From assembly GCA_024235995.1 (NCBI GenBank), contig JACKLI010000001.1:868001-932000 (forward strand): a stretch of DNA of 64,000 bases, given 5' to 3'. The position numbers and the translations under genes are program-made. The DNA comes from Burkholderiaceae bacterium. GTDB taxonomy: Bacteria > Pseudomonadota > Gammaproteobacteria > Burkholderiales > Burkholderiaceae_C. Shown one piece after another: positions 25,399 through 33,062 of the stretch (the first letter of the stretch is position 1; every line of letters begins with the position of its first letter). Below the pieces are notes generated by a model. That model was not told where the DNA came from. It made no database searches and worked only from the letters and a program-made list of their open reading frames with translations.

Positions 25399-26136
25399 AT
25401 GAACCCCGCCATCGTCCACATCATCGACGACGACCCCAGCGTGCGTGAGGCTATGGCCTGGCTGCTGCGCACGCGCCGCCTGCTGGCGCAGGGCCATGAC
25501 AGCGCCGCGGCGTTCGAGCAGGCGCTGGGCGCGGCCGAGCCGAGCACGCCCGGCTGCATCCTGCTGGACGTGCGCATGCCGGTGACCAGCGGCCTGACGC
25601 TGTTCGAGCGCCTGCTGGCGCGCGGCGTGCCCGAGCTGTGGCCGGTGATCTTCCTGACCGGCCACGCCGACGTGCCGACCGCGGTGGACACCGTCAAGCG
25701 CGGGGCCTTCGATTTTTGCGAGAAGCCCTTTTCCGACAACGCGCTGGTCGACCGCGTCGAGCAGGCGCTGGCCCTGTCGCGCCAGCGTCTGGCGCAGCGT
25801 GCAGCCCGACAGGAGGTGCAGGCGCGCGTCGGCGAGCTGACCGAGCGCGAGCGCGCCGTGATGGAGCGCGTGGCCGGCGGTCTGGCCAACAAGCGCATTG
25901 CCGACGAGCTGGGCATCAGCGTGCGCACGGTGGAGGTGCACCGTGCCCGCGTGTTCGAGAAAATGGACGTCAAGTCGGCGGTGGAACTGGCCAACTTGCT
26001 ACAAAAATATAGAAACCTGGGCGTGGCCCCGCATCAGGAGGGCTGGCCGCCGTCCACGGAGGCCAGCCGCCCGATCTGGTGCGCCAGCTCGACGGCCGAC
26101 TCCACCCCCATCTTCTCGAAGATGTTGGCGCGGTGA
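25399..26136 (+). CDS. FixJ/NarL-type response regulator, unpaired, with antisense-overlapping tail
   Basis: The protein has 245 residues, about 35 more than usual. The receiver has the acidic pocket IIDDDPS, phospho-acceptor Asp57 (LLDVRMP), TGHADVPTAVDTVKRGAFDF and CEKPF. The C-terminal LuxR-type HTH follows (ELTERERAVMERVAGGLANKRIADELGIS, split by its turn, then VRTVEVHRARVFEKM). After KSAVELANLL the expected end is replaced by QKYRNLGVAP and a tail that runs 103 bases into the complement of dctR. ATG 25399 has AAGG before it. It is a close paralogue of DctR but has no adjacent kinase. The DctS-like kinase at 10298 is its likeliest partner. Confidence 0.85.
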   Translation: MNPAIVHIIDDDPSVREAMAWLLRTRRLLAQGHDSAAAFEQALGAAEPSTPGCILLDVRMPVTSGLTLFERLLARGVPELWPVIFLTGHADVPTAVDTVKRGAFDFCEKPFSDNALVDRVEQALALSRQRLAQRAARQEVQARVGELTERERAVMERVAGGLANKRIADELGISVRTVEVHRARVFEKMDVKSAVELANLLQKYRNLGVAPHQEGWPPSTEASRPIWCASSTADSTPIFSKMLAR

Positions 26137-26684
26137 AACTCTACCGTGCGCGCCGTGATGCCCAGGTGCTCGGCGATGTTCTTGTTGTAGTGGCCGCGGA
26201 TCAGCTCGTCCAGCACCTCGCGCTCGCGCGGGCTCAGGCTGGCCAGGGCCTGGCGCAGGCGCTGCAGCTCGCGCTGGGCGTCGGTGCGCGCCAGCACGGC
26301 CTGCATGGCCTGCTCCACGCGGTCCACCAGCACGTTGTCCTGGAACGGCTTTTCCAGGAAGTCCCAGGCGCCGTTCTTCACCGCCTCGACCGCGCTGCCC
26401 ACGTCGCCGTGGCCGGTGAGAAACAGCACCGGCCAGGGGCAGCCCAGGGCCTTGAGCCGCTCGAAGGTGAGGGGCCCCGACAGCGGCTCCATGCGCATGT
26501 CCAGCAGCACCACGGCCTCGCCCCAGCGGCCCTGAAGGGCGCGCGCGGCCTCCAGCAGTGCCGTGCCGCTGGCCCAGGCGCGCGGCTGGTAGCCGCGCGA
26601 GTCGAACAGCCAGGCCAGGCCGTCGCGCACGTCGGCGTCGTCGTCCACGATGTGGATGTCCACGGCTTGCAGCGGCGCGGTCAT
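26034..26684 (-). CDS. dctR: DctR-like response regulator (FixJ type)
   Basis: The 216-residue protein has receiver residues HIVDDDADVR, phospho-acceptor Asp62 (LLDMRMEPLSG), TGHGDVGSAVEAVKNGAWDF and LEKPF. The LuxR-type HTH follows (LSPREREVLDELIRGHYN, KNIAEHLGITARTVEFHRAN). Its ATG overlaps the dctS stop as ATGA, so the pair is translationally coupled. The order dctS-dctR divergent from a dctPQM-type TRAP operon is that of Rhodobacter capsulatus, where DctSR activates C4-dicarboxylate uptake. The same role is inferred here. Its 3' end overlaps the tail of the convergent regulator gene. Confidence 0.88.
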   Translation of the reverse strand: MTAPLQAVDIHIVDDDADVRDGLAWLFDSRGYQPRAWASGTALLEAARALQGRWGEAVVLLDMRMEPLSGPLTFERLKALGCPWPVLFLTGHGDVGSAVEAVKNGAWDFLEKPFQDNVLVDRVEQAMQAVLARTDAQRELQRLRQALASLSPREREVLDELIRGHYNKNIAEHLGITARTVEFHRANIFEKMGVESAVELAHQIGRLASVDGGQPS

Positions 26685-28735
26685 GGCGGGTCTCCCGAGT
26701 CGGTGGCGGCGGGTGGCGGTGCCAGGGGCAGCTCGACGGTGAATTGGGCGCCGCCCAGCCCCGCGTCCTGCCCCACGCCGATGCGGCCGTGGTGCGCCTC
26801 GGCGATGGAGCGGCAGATGGCCAGGCCCATGCCCATGCCGCCGTCCTTGGTGCTGAAGAAGGCGTCGAAGATGCGCGCCTGGGCGTGCTCGGGCACGCCG
26901 GGGCCGCTGTCGGCGACGCTCAGGCGCACCTGGTTTTCGGCGCCGGCGGGGGTGTCCAGCCGCACTCGAACCCGCGGCTCGCGCGGGCCCAGCCCGGCCC
27001 AGTCCAGCGCATTGCCGCACAGGTTGTGAACCAGGTGCTCCAGCAGCAGCGCGTCGCCCTGCACCCAGACCGGCTGCGTCGGCAGATCGAGCGTGACCGG
27101 GACGCTGCGCGCCTCCTGCGCGGCGGCCACGGCGCGGCGCACCAGCGCCGCCAGGTCCACGCGCGAGAGCGTCAGCTCGCGCCGGCGTGCGAAGGCGTTG
27201 ACGCGCTGGATCACGCCGCCGGCGCGCTCGGCCAGCTGGGCCATGCGCTGCACCACCGGCTGCACCTCCGCGGGCGTGATGCTGCCGGCGCGCAGGCGGT
27301 TGAGCAGGCCGTTGGCGAACGAGGCCAGCGCGCCCAGCGGCTGGTTGAGCTCGTGCGCCAGCGTCGAGGCCACCTCGCCCACCGCCACCAGCCGGCCCGA
27401 GGCATCGAGCCTTTCCTGCTGCAGCGCGGCCAGCTGCTGGGCACGCTTGCGCTCGCTGATGTCCAGCACCGAGCTCATCCAGCCCAGCTGCGTGCCGTCG
27501 GCGGCCAGCAGCGGCGCCTCGTGGATCAGCACGTCCACGCCATGCCCGTCGCGGTGCTGGAACTGCACCTCGATGCCCTGCGCCTCGGTGCCCTGGTGGA
27601 TGACGTGCGCGTGCAGCAGGGCCAGCTCGTCGCTCTGGTGGGCGGGCCAGTAGGGCAGGGGCGCGCTGGTGCCGCGCAGCTCCTGCGCGCTGTAGCCCAC
27701 CATGGCGCAGAAGGCCTGGTTGACGTACAGGATGCGGCCCTTGAAGTCCCAGGCGCGCATGCCGATGGCGACCGAGCGCTCCATGGCCGAGCGCAGCGCC
27801 ACCTCGGCCAGCAGGCGCTGCTGCACCTGCTGGCGCTTGACGAAGTCGCGCCGCAGCGCGGCCAGGCTGGCCAGCATGCCCAGCAGGAACAGCAGCGCCA
27901 CCACGAAGAAGATGCGCGGCACGGGCGAGGCGCGCGGCCCCTGCGGCACGACCTCGAGCATCAGGTCGGTGCCGGGCAGGTTCATCACCGTGCGGTAGGG
28001 GCCGCTGGCGGGCATGCCGGCGGGCAGGCCCACGGCGTCCACCACCAGGCGCACCGTCTGGTTCTGCAAAAACCAGCCGGGCAGCAGGGCATCGACCGCC
28101 TGCCGCATGGCGAGCTGCGCCACGTAGATGCCCTTCAGGTGCAGCCCGTCGAAGTAGGGCACGGCCAGCCAGACGCGGTCGGTCACGCTGCCGTCGGCCA
28201 GGCGCATGGGCCCGGCGTAGCTGGCGCGGCGCAGGTTGCCCACGATGTCCTGCAGGGTTTGCAGGGCCAGATGGTTCTCGGGGTTGAGCGCCTTGTCCTG
28301 CTCCCAGGCGGCCAGGTCGCCGCTGCCGGGGGCGTCGCCAGCCAGCCAGGCGCGTGCCAGCACCACGCCGGGCGCGCGCCACAGCAGGCCGGCCGGCACG
28401 GCGTCGGGCGCGTCGGCTGGGTCCGTGGCGTCGTGCAGGGCCTGGGGTCCGTCGATGGCGACCTGGCGCGCGCGCTGCGCCAGGTCGTCTTCCAGGCGGC
28501 GGAAGTGGAACTGCACGTTGCGCTCCAGCCATTGCGCGTCGGCGCCCCGGCGGCGCTCCTCCTCCTCGTTCTCGAAGTGGTTGAGGTACCACACCAGCGC
28601 CACCACCGCGCCCACGATCAGCACGGCCAGCCCCATCATCCACAGCACGGTCCGGCGGTTGCGGTCGGGCAGGCCGCGCCCGCTGGCGTGCAGCAGGGCG
28701 AAGTCGTCGGAGGATTGGGGCGTCGTCCAGGACAT
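26681..28735 (-). CDS. dctS: DctS-like PAS sensor histidine kinase
   Basis: The 684-residue protein is divergent from the TRAP genes. Domain order: membrane helix at about 30-50 (VLWMMGLAVLIVGAVVALVW), periplasmic sensor of about 220 residues, second helix near 275-297 (RIFFVVALLFLLGMLASLAAL), PAS domain (GRILYVNQAFCAMVGYS), phospho-acceptor His near 462 (TLAHELNQPLGALASFANG), and HATPase motifs (LVHNLCGNALDW, VADSGPGVPE, GMGMGLAICRSI). These match DctS, which reads periplasmic C4-dicarboxylate. Starts at 28735 (MSWTTPQ) or 28753 (MPRPAPM) are possible. Only 15-33 bases then separate it from dctP1, so at least one of the two promoters must lie inside coding sequence. Confidence 0.88.
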   Translation of the reverse strand: MSWTTPQSSDDFALLHASGRGLPDRNRRTVLWMMGLAVLIVGAVVALVWYLNHFENEEEERRRGADAQWLERNVQFHFRRLEDDLAQRARQVAIDGPQALHDATDPADAPDAVPAGLLWRAPGVVLARAWLAGDAPGSGDLAAWEQDKALNPENHLALQTLQDIVGNLRRASYAGPMRLADGSVTDRVWLAVPYFDGLHLKGIYVAQLAMRQAVDALLPGWFLQNQTVRLVVDAVGLPAGMPASGPYRTVMNLPGTDLMLEVVPQGPRASPVPRIFFVVALLFLLGMLASLAALRRDFVKRQQVQQRLLAEVALRSAMERSVAIGMRAWDFKGRILYVNQAFCAMVGYSAQELRGTSAPLPYWPAHQSDELALLHAHVIHQGTEAQGIEVQFQHRDGHGVDVLIHEAPLLAADGTQLGWMSSVLDISERKRAQQLAALQQERLDASGRLVAVGEVASTLAHELNQPLGALASFANGLLNRLRAGSITPAEVQPVVQRMAQLAERAGGVIQRVNAFARRRELTLSRVDLAALVRRAVAAAQEARSVPVTLDLPTQPVWVQGDALLLEHLVHNLCGNALDWAGLGPREPRVRVRLDTPAGAENQVRLSVADSGPGVPEHAQARIFDAFFSTKDGGMGMGLAICRSIAEAHHGRIGVGQDAGLGGAQFTVELPLAPPPAATDSGDPP

Positions 28736-28768
28736 GGGTGCAGGCCGCGGCATTCGATAATAACGAGC

Positions 28769-29785
28769 ATGTGCGCAGCCCCTGTTGCCCGCCGCCGCTG
28801 CCTGCAGGCCCTGGCCGCGGCGGCGCTGCCGGTGCCGTCCACGCGGGGCCGGGCCGAATCGAAAATCACCATCCGCCTGTCGCACGTGGTGGCGCGGCAG
28901 ACGCCCAAGGGCTTGGCGCTGGAGCGCTTGCGGCAGCGGCTGCACGCGCTCAGCCAGGGCCGCATCCAGGTCGAGATCTACCCCAACTCGCTGCTGTATG
29001 GCGATGCCGACGAGATGCAGGCGCTGCAGCTCGGGGCGGTGGACATGCTGGCACCGTCGCTGTCCAAGTTCGGGCCGCTGGGGTTTCCGGAGTTCGAGCT
29101 GTTCGACCTGCCCTTCCTGTTCGACTCCCGCGCGCAGGTGCGGCGTGTCACGCACGGCGCCGTCGGGCGCGACCTGCTCGCCCTGCTGGCGCGCCAGCGC
29201 ATGGTGGGCCTGGGCTACCTGGACAACGGCTTCAAGCACATGAGCGCCAACCGGCCCCTGCTGGTGCTGCCGGACTACGCGGGCCTGCGCATGCGGGTGC
29301 AAAGCTCGCGCGTGCTGGCCCACCAGATGCGTGCGCTGGGCGCGCGGCCCGTGGAACTGGCGTTTGGCGAAACGCGCCGGGCCCTGGCCACCGGTGTGGT
29401 CGACGGCACGGAAAACCCCAGCTCCAACTTCTGGACCCAGCACATGAACGAGGTGCAGACCGACCTGAGCCTGACGCGGCACGGCTACCTGGGCTATGCG
29501 GTGGTGGTGCACCAGCGCTTCTGGAGCGCGCTGGCCGCCGCCGACCGCCGCCTGGTGCGCCAGGCGGTGGACGAGGCGCTCGAGTGGGGCAACGCCATTG
29601 CGCAGCGCGAGAACGACGATGCCCTGGCCGCCCTGCGCGCCAGCGGCACCACGCGCATCCACCCCATCGACGAGACGCAGCGCCAGCGCCTGCGCCAGGC
29701 CACGCGGCAGGTGTATCAGGGCCTGCAGGGGCGCATCGGCCAGCATTGGCTCGACCGAGTGCAGGCAGCGCTGGCTCGGGGATAA
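28769..29785 (+). CDS. dctP: TRAP transporter periplasmic binding protein, first copy (DctP family)
   Basis: The 338-residue protein belongs to the DctP family of high-affinity periplasmic receptors for organic acids. Matching text: SHVVARQTPKGLALERL, VEIYPNSLLYGDADEMQALQ, APSLSKFGPLGFPEFELFDL, the ligand-carboxylate Arg region LRMRVQSSRVL, and FGETRRALATGVVDGTENPSSN. The export signal is unusual: MCAAPVARRRCLQALAAAALP has twin arginines before a short hydrophobic stretch and could be Tat-dependent. The second copy has a plain Sec signal. It opens the TRAP operon and is a clear paralogue of the next gene, with many identical blocks. One of the two may have a different ligand or be replaceable. 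Confidence 0.88.
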   Translation: MCAAPVARRRCLQALAAAALPVPSTRGRAESKITIRLSHVVARQTPKGLALERLRQRLHALSQGRIQVEIYPNSLLYGDADEMQALQLGAVDMLAPSLSKFGPLGFPEFELFDLPFLFDSRAQVRRVTHGAVGRDLLALLARQRMVGLGYLDNGFKHMSANRPLLVLPDYAGLRMRVQSSRVLAHQMRALGARPVELAFGETRRALATGVVDGTENPSSNFWTQHMNEVQTDLSLTRHGYLGYAVVVHQRFWSALAAADRRLVRQAVDEALEWGNAIAQRENDDALAALRASGTTRIHPIDETQRQRLRQATRQVYQGLQGRIGQHWLDRVQAALARG

Positions 29786-29791
29786 CCCTAG

Positions 29792-29807
29792 CTGTGGAAC
29801 GCCACAG
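29792..29807. promoter_or_regulatory. Inverted repeat upstream of dctP2, candidate DctR site
   Basis: CTGTGG (29792-29797) and CCACAG (29802-29807) form a perfect 6+4+6 inverted repeat between the two binding-protein genes, 69 bases before the dctP2 start. FixJ/NarL-type regulators bind such spaced dyads. No T-run follows, so it is not a terminator. Confidence 0.45.
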
Positions 29808-29875
29808 TTACGCCGCCCCGGCGCAATGCCTACAGTCCGCGACGTTGTCATTCACCATCGTCGAAGGAGACTGTC

Positions 29876-30883
29876 ATGCCATTTCCCGTCAAGAAAATCC
29901 TGGTCTGCGGCCTGCTGGCCTTTGGAGCCACCCTGGCCGCCCAGGCCCAGACCGTGATCAAGTTCAGCCACGTGGTGGCGCAGGACACGCCCAAGGGCAA
30001 GGCCGCCGAGTTCTTTGCCAAGAAGGCGGCCGAGTTGACCCACGGCAAGGTCAAGGTCGAGGTCTACGCCAACAGCGCGCTGTACAAGGACAAGGAGGAG
30101 ATGGAGGCGCTGCAGCTCGGCTCGGTGCAGATGCTGGCGCCCTCGCTGGCCAAGTTCGGCCCGCTGGGCGTGAAGGAGTTCGAGGTGTTCGACCTGCCCT
30201 TCATCTTCGACAACAGCGACGAACTGCACAAGGTCACCACCGGGCCGGTGGGTGCCAAGCTGCTCAAGAAGCTGGAGGCGCGCGGCATCACCGGCCTGGC
30301 GTACTGGGACAACGGCTTCAAGGACTTCTCGGCCAACAAGCCGCTGCACACCGTGGCCGACTACAAGGGCCTGAAGTACCGCATCCAGTCGTCCAAGGTG
30401 CTGGAGGAGGAGATCCGCGCGCTGGGCGGCATTCCGCAGGTGATTGCGTTTGGCGAAACCTACCAGGCGCTGCAGACCGGCGTGGTGGACGGCACGGAGA
30501 ACCCGCCGTCCAACTTCTACACCCAGAAGATGAACGAGGTGCAAAAGCACCTGTCGCTGACCAACCACGGCTACCTGGGCTACGCGGTCATCGTCAACAA
30601 GAAGTTCTGGGACGGCCTGCCCGCCGACGTGCGCGGCCAGCTCGAGGACGCCATGCGCCAGGCGACGGCCTATGCCAACCAGATCGCGCAGGACGAGAAC
30701 GACCATGCGCTGGAGGCGGTGAAGAAGAGCGGCAAGACCACCATCTACACGCCCACCAAGGAAGAGCGCGCGGCGCTGAAGAAGGCGCTGGTGCCGGTGC
30801 ACCAGAAGATGGCCGGCCGCATCGGCAAGGACATCATCCAGGACGTGTACAAGGCCACGGGCTTCGATCCGGCCAAGCTGTGA
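29876..30883 (+). CDS. dctP: TRAP transporter periplasmic binding protein, second copy (DctP family)
   Basis: The 335-residue protein has a normal Sec signal (KKILVCGLLAFGATLAAQAQ, cleavage after AQA) and all DctP blocks: FSHVVAQDTPKGKAAEFFAK, VYANSALYKDKEEMEALQ, APSLAKFGPLGVKEFEVF, LKYRIQSSKVLEEEIRALG, and FGETYQALQTGVVDGTENPPSN. The strong ribosome site GAAGGAGA precedes ATG 29876. It is probably the main receptor for the membrane subunits downstream, since it is adjacent and followed by a stabilising hairpin. Dicarboxylates (succinate, fumarate, malate) are the expected ligands by family and by the DctSR neighbour, not proven. Confidence 0.93.
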   Translation: MPFPVKKILVCGLLAFGATLAAQAQTVIKFSHVVAQDTPKGKAAEFFAKKAAELTHGKVKVEVYANSALYKDKEEMEALQLGSVQMLAPSLAKFGPLGVKEFEVFDLPFIFDNSDELHKVTTGPVGAKLLKKLEARGITGLAYWDNGFKDFSANKPLHTVADYKGLKYRIQSSKVLEEEIRALGGIPQVIAFGETYQALQTGVVDGTENPPSNFYTQKMNEVQKHLSLTNHGYLGYAVIVNKKFWDGLPADVRGQLEDAMRQATAYANQIAQDENDHALEAVKKSGKTTIYTPTKEERAALKKALVPVHQKMAGRIGKDIIQDVYKATGFDPAKL

Positions 30884-30900
30884 TGGATCTCGCGGGCTGA

Positions 30901-30929
30901 GAGCGCTGCGCGGCCGCCGCGCAGCGCTC
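30901..30929 (+). promoter_or_regulatory. 13-bp perfect hairpin between dctP2 and dctQ
   Basis: GAGCGCTGCGCGG (30901-30913) pairs perfectly with 30917-30929 around a CCG loop, with no T-run. It lies 18 bases after the dctP2 stop and 34 before dctQ. Such structures between a binding-protein gene and its membrane genes commonly protect the upstream message, giving excess receptor over permease. Confidence 0.7.
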
Positions 30930-30963
30930 GGCGCTCGATGCCCAACCTGGGGGAACTTCCCAC

Positions 30964-31647
30964 ATGAAAATCCTGGACCACCTGGAAGAGTGGCTCATCA
31001 CCTTCCTGATGGGCGCTGCCACGCTCATCGTCTTCGTCGCCGTGATGCACCGCTACCTGGCGGGCATGGCCATTCCCGGCCTGCAGGACTGGCTGCTCAC
31101 CATCAACCTGTCGTGGGCGCAGGAGCTGACCATCATCATGTTCGTGTGGATGGCCAAGTTCGGCGCCGCCTACGGCGTGCGCACGGGCATCCACGTGGGG
31201 GTGGACGTGCTCATCAACCGCCTGAACGAGAAGGTGCGCGCCAAGTTCATCATCTTCGGGCTGGCCGCCGGCGCGCTGTTCACCGGCGTGGTGGCCTGGA
31301 TGGGCGGCCATTTCGTGTGGGAGAACGGCGCGCACCACGACCTGTTCAGCCTGTTCGGACTGCCGGTGGAGGACCTGATCGAAGGGCCCACCACCCCCGA
31401 CCTCGAATGGCCCACCTGGATCGTGTACAGCGCCATTCCGCTGGGCACGGGGCTGATGTGCTTCCGGTTCCTGCAGGTGCTGGTGGGCTTCATCCGCACC
31501 GGCGAGCTGCCCCACCACGACCACGACCACGTCGACGGGCTGGAGGAAAACGTCGAGGAGGCTGCCGCGCAGGAGATCAACCCCTACGCCCTGCGCGACA
31601 ACCTGCACCCCAACGAGTCCGACCGCGAAGGTGGGAGCAAGCCATGA
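30964..31647 (+). CDS. dctQ: TRAP transporter small permease subunit
   Basis: The 227-residue protein has four predicted membrane helices. The first is at about residues 10-33 (EEWLITFLMGAATLIVFVAV). Family text LSWAQELTIIMFVWMAKFGA and YGVRTGIHVGVDVLINRL covers helix 2 and the following loop. A further helix precedes FRFLQVLVGFIRTGEL. DctQ binds DctM and is needed for transport. A His-rich tail (LPHHDHDHVDG) extends beyond the core and is longer than in the R. capsulatus protein. The dctM start overlaps its stop as ATGA, so the two subunits are coupled at translation. Confidence 0.92.
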   Translation: MKILDHLEEWLITFLMGAATLIVFVAVMHRYLAGMAIPGLQDWLLTINLSWAQELTIIMFVWMAKFGAAYGVRTGIHVGVDVLINRLNEKVRAKFIIFGLAAGALFTGVVAWMGGHFVWENGAHHDLFSLFGLPVEDLIEGPTTPDLEWPTWIVYSAIPLGTGLMCFRFLQVLVGFIRTGELPHHDHDHVDGLEENVEEAAAQEINPYALRDNLHPNESDREGGSKP

Positions 31648-32927
31648 ACGCCGCCATCATCTTCGTTTTGCTGCTGGTGCTGATGCTCACCGGCATGCCG
31701 GTGTCGATCTCGCTGGGCCTGACGGTCCTGACCTTTCTGTTTGCCTTCACCCAGGTGCCGCTGGAATCGGTGGCGCTCAAGCTGTTCACGGGCATCGAGA
31801 GCTTCGAGATCATGGCCATCCCGTTCTTCATCCTGGCGGGCAACTTCCTCACGCACGGGGGCGTGGCGCGGCGCATGATCAACTTCGCCACCTCCATGGT
31901 GGGCCACTGGTACGGCGGCCTGGGCCTGGGCGGCGTGCTGGCCTGCGCGCTGTTTGCCGCGGTGTCGGGCTCCAGCCCGGCCACCGTGGTGGCCATCGGC
32001 TCCATCCTGCTGCCGGCCATGGTGAAGGCGGGCTTTCCCAAGCAGTTCGGCGCCGGCGTCATCACCACCTCGGGGGCGCTGGGCATCCTGATCCCGCCGT
32101 CCATCGTGATGGTGATGTATTCGGTGGCCACCAACACCTCGGTGGGCGCGCTGTTCATGGCCGGCGTGGTGCCGGGCCTGGCGCTGGCCGGCGTGCTGGG
32201 CGGCGTCACGTACTGGCGCGCGCGCAAGTACAACTACCCGCGCCTGCCCAAGGCAAGCTGGGGCGAGCGCTGGGCGGCGTTCCGCAAGTCGGCCTGGGGG
32301 CTGTTCCTCATCATCGTGGTCATGGGGGGCATCTACACCGGCATGTTCACGCCCACCGAGGCGGCGGCCATGAGCGCGGTCTACGCCTTCGTGGTGGCGG
32401 TGTTCATCTACAAGGACATGGGCCTGAAGGACGTGCCCAAGGTGCTGCTGAACTCGGCCAACATGAGCGCCATGCTGCTGTACATCATCACCAACGCGGT
32501 GCTGTTCAGCTTCATCCTGACCAACGAGAACATCCCGCAGGCGCTGGCCGACTGGATGCTGGGCCATGGCCTGGGCATGATCACCTTCCTGCTGGCCGTC
32601 AACGTCATCCTGCTGCTGGCGGGCAACTTCATGGAGCCTTCGTCGATCATGCTGATCTTCGCGCCCATCCTGTTCCCGGTGGCGATGAAGCTGGGGATCG
32701 ACCCGGTGCACTTCGGCATCATCATGGTGGTGAACATGGAGGTCGGCATGTGCCACCCGCCGGTGGGCCTGAACCTGTACGTGGCCTCGGGCATCACCAA
32801 GATGGGCATCACCGAGCTGACGGTGGCCGTCTGGCCCTGGCTGCTGGCCATGCTGGGCTTCTTGGGCGTGGTGACCTACTGGCCGACGCTGAGCCTGTGG
32901 TTCCCGCGCCTGCTCGGCATGATGTGA
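31644..32927 (+). CDS. dctM: TRAP transporter large permease subunit
   Basis: The 427-residue protein has the normal DctM length and about 12 membrane helices. It forms the transport pathway driven by sodium or proton gradient. Family text: LMLTGMPVSISLGLTVLTF, IPFFILAGNFLTHGGVARR, AAVSGSSPATVVAIGSILLP, GALGILIPPSIVMVMYSVAT, MGGIYTGMFTPTEAAAMSA, GNFMEPSSIMLIFAPILFP and EVGMCHPPVGLNLYVASGI. ATG 31644 overlaps the dctQ stop by four bases. The operon dctP1-dctP2-dctQ-dctM ends at a strong terminator. Confidence 0.95.
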   Translation: MNAAIIFVLLLVLMLTGMPVSISLGLTVLTFLFAFTQVPLESVALKLFTGIESFEIMAIPFFILAGNFLTHGGVARRMINFATSMVGHWYGGLGLGGVLACALFAAVSGSSPATVVAIGSILLPAMVKAGFPKQFGAGVITTSGALGILIPPSIVMVMYSVATNTSVGALFMAGVVPGLALAGVLGGVTYWRARKYNYPRLPKASWGERWAAFRKSAWGLFLIIVVMGGIYTGMFTPTEAAAMSAVYAFVVAVFIYKDMGLKDVPKVLLNSANMSAMLLYIITNAVLFSFILTNENIPQALADWMLGHGLGMITFLLAVNVILLLAGNFMEPSSIMLIFAPILFPVAMKLGIDPVHFGIIMVVNMEVGMCHPPVGLNLYVASGITKMGITELTVAVWPWLLAMLGFLGVVTYWPTLSLWFPRLLGMM

Positions 32928-32953
32928 GCTGACGAGCCAGGTCAGACCCGAGG

Positions 32954-32985
32954 CCCCCGGAACGGCGACGTTCCGGGGGTTTTTT
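32954..32985 (+). terminator. Strong Rho-independent terminator after dctM
   Basis: An 11-bp perfect stem, CCCCCGGAACG (32954-32964) with 32969-32979, has a GCGA tetraloop and is followed by TTTTTT (32980-32985). It lies 26 bases after the dctM stop. Confidence 0.92.
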
Positions 32986-33062
32986 CGATGTGGGCCACGA
33001 AGCGGGGCCTTGGGCGGCTGCAGCCCGGCCCGAACCACGCCATCGGGCCATGACGGGGGCGC

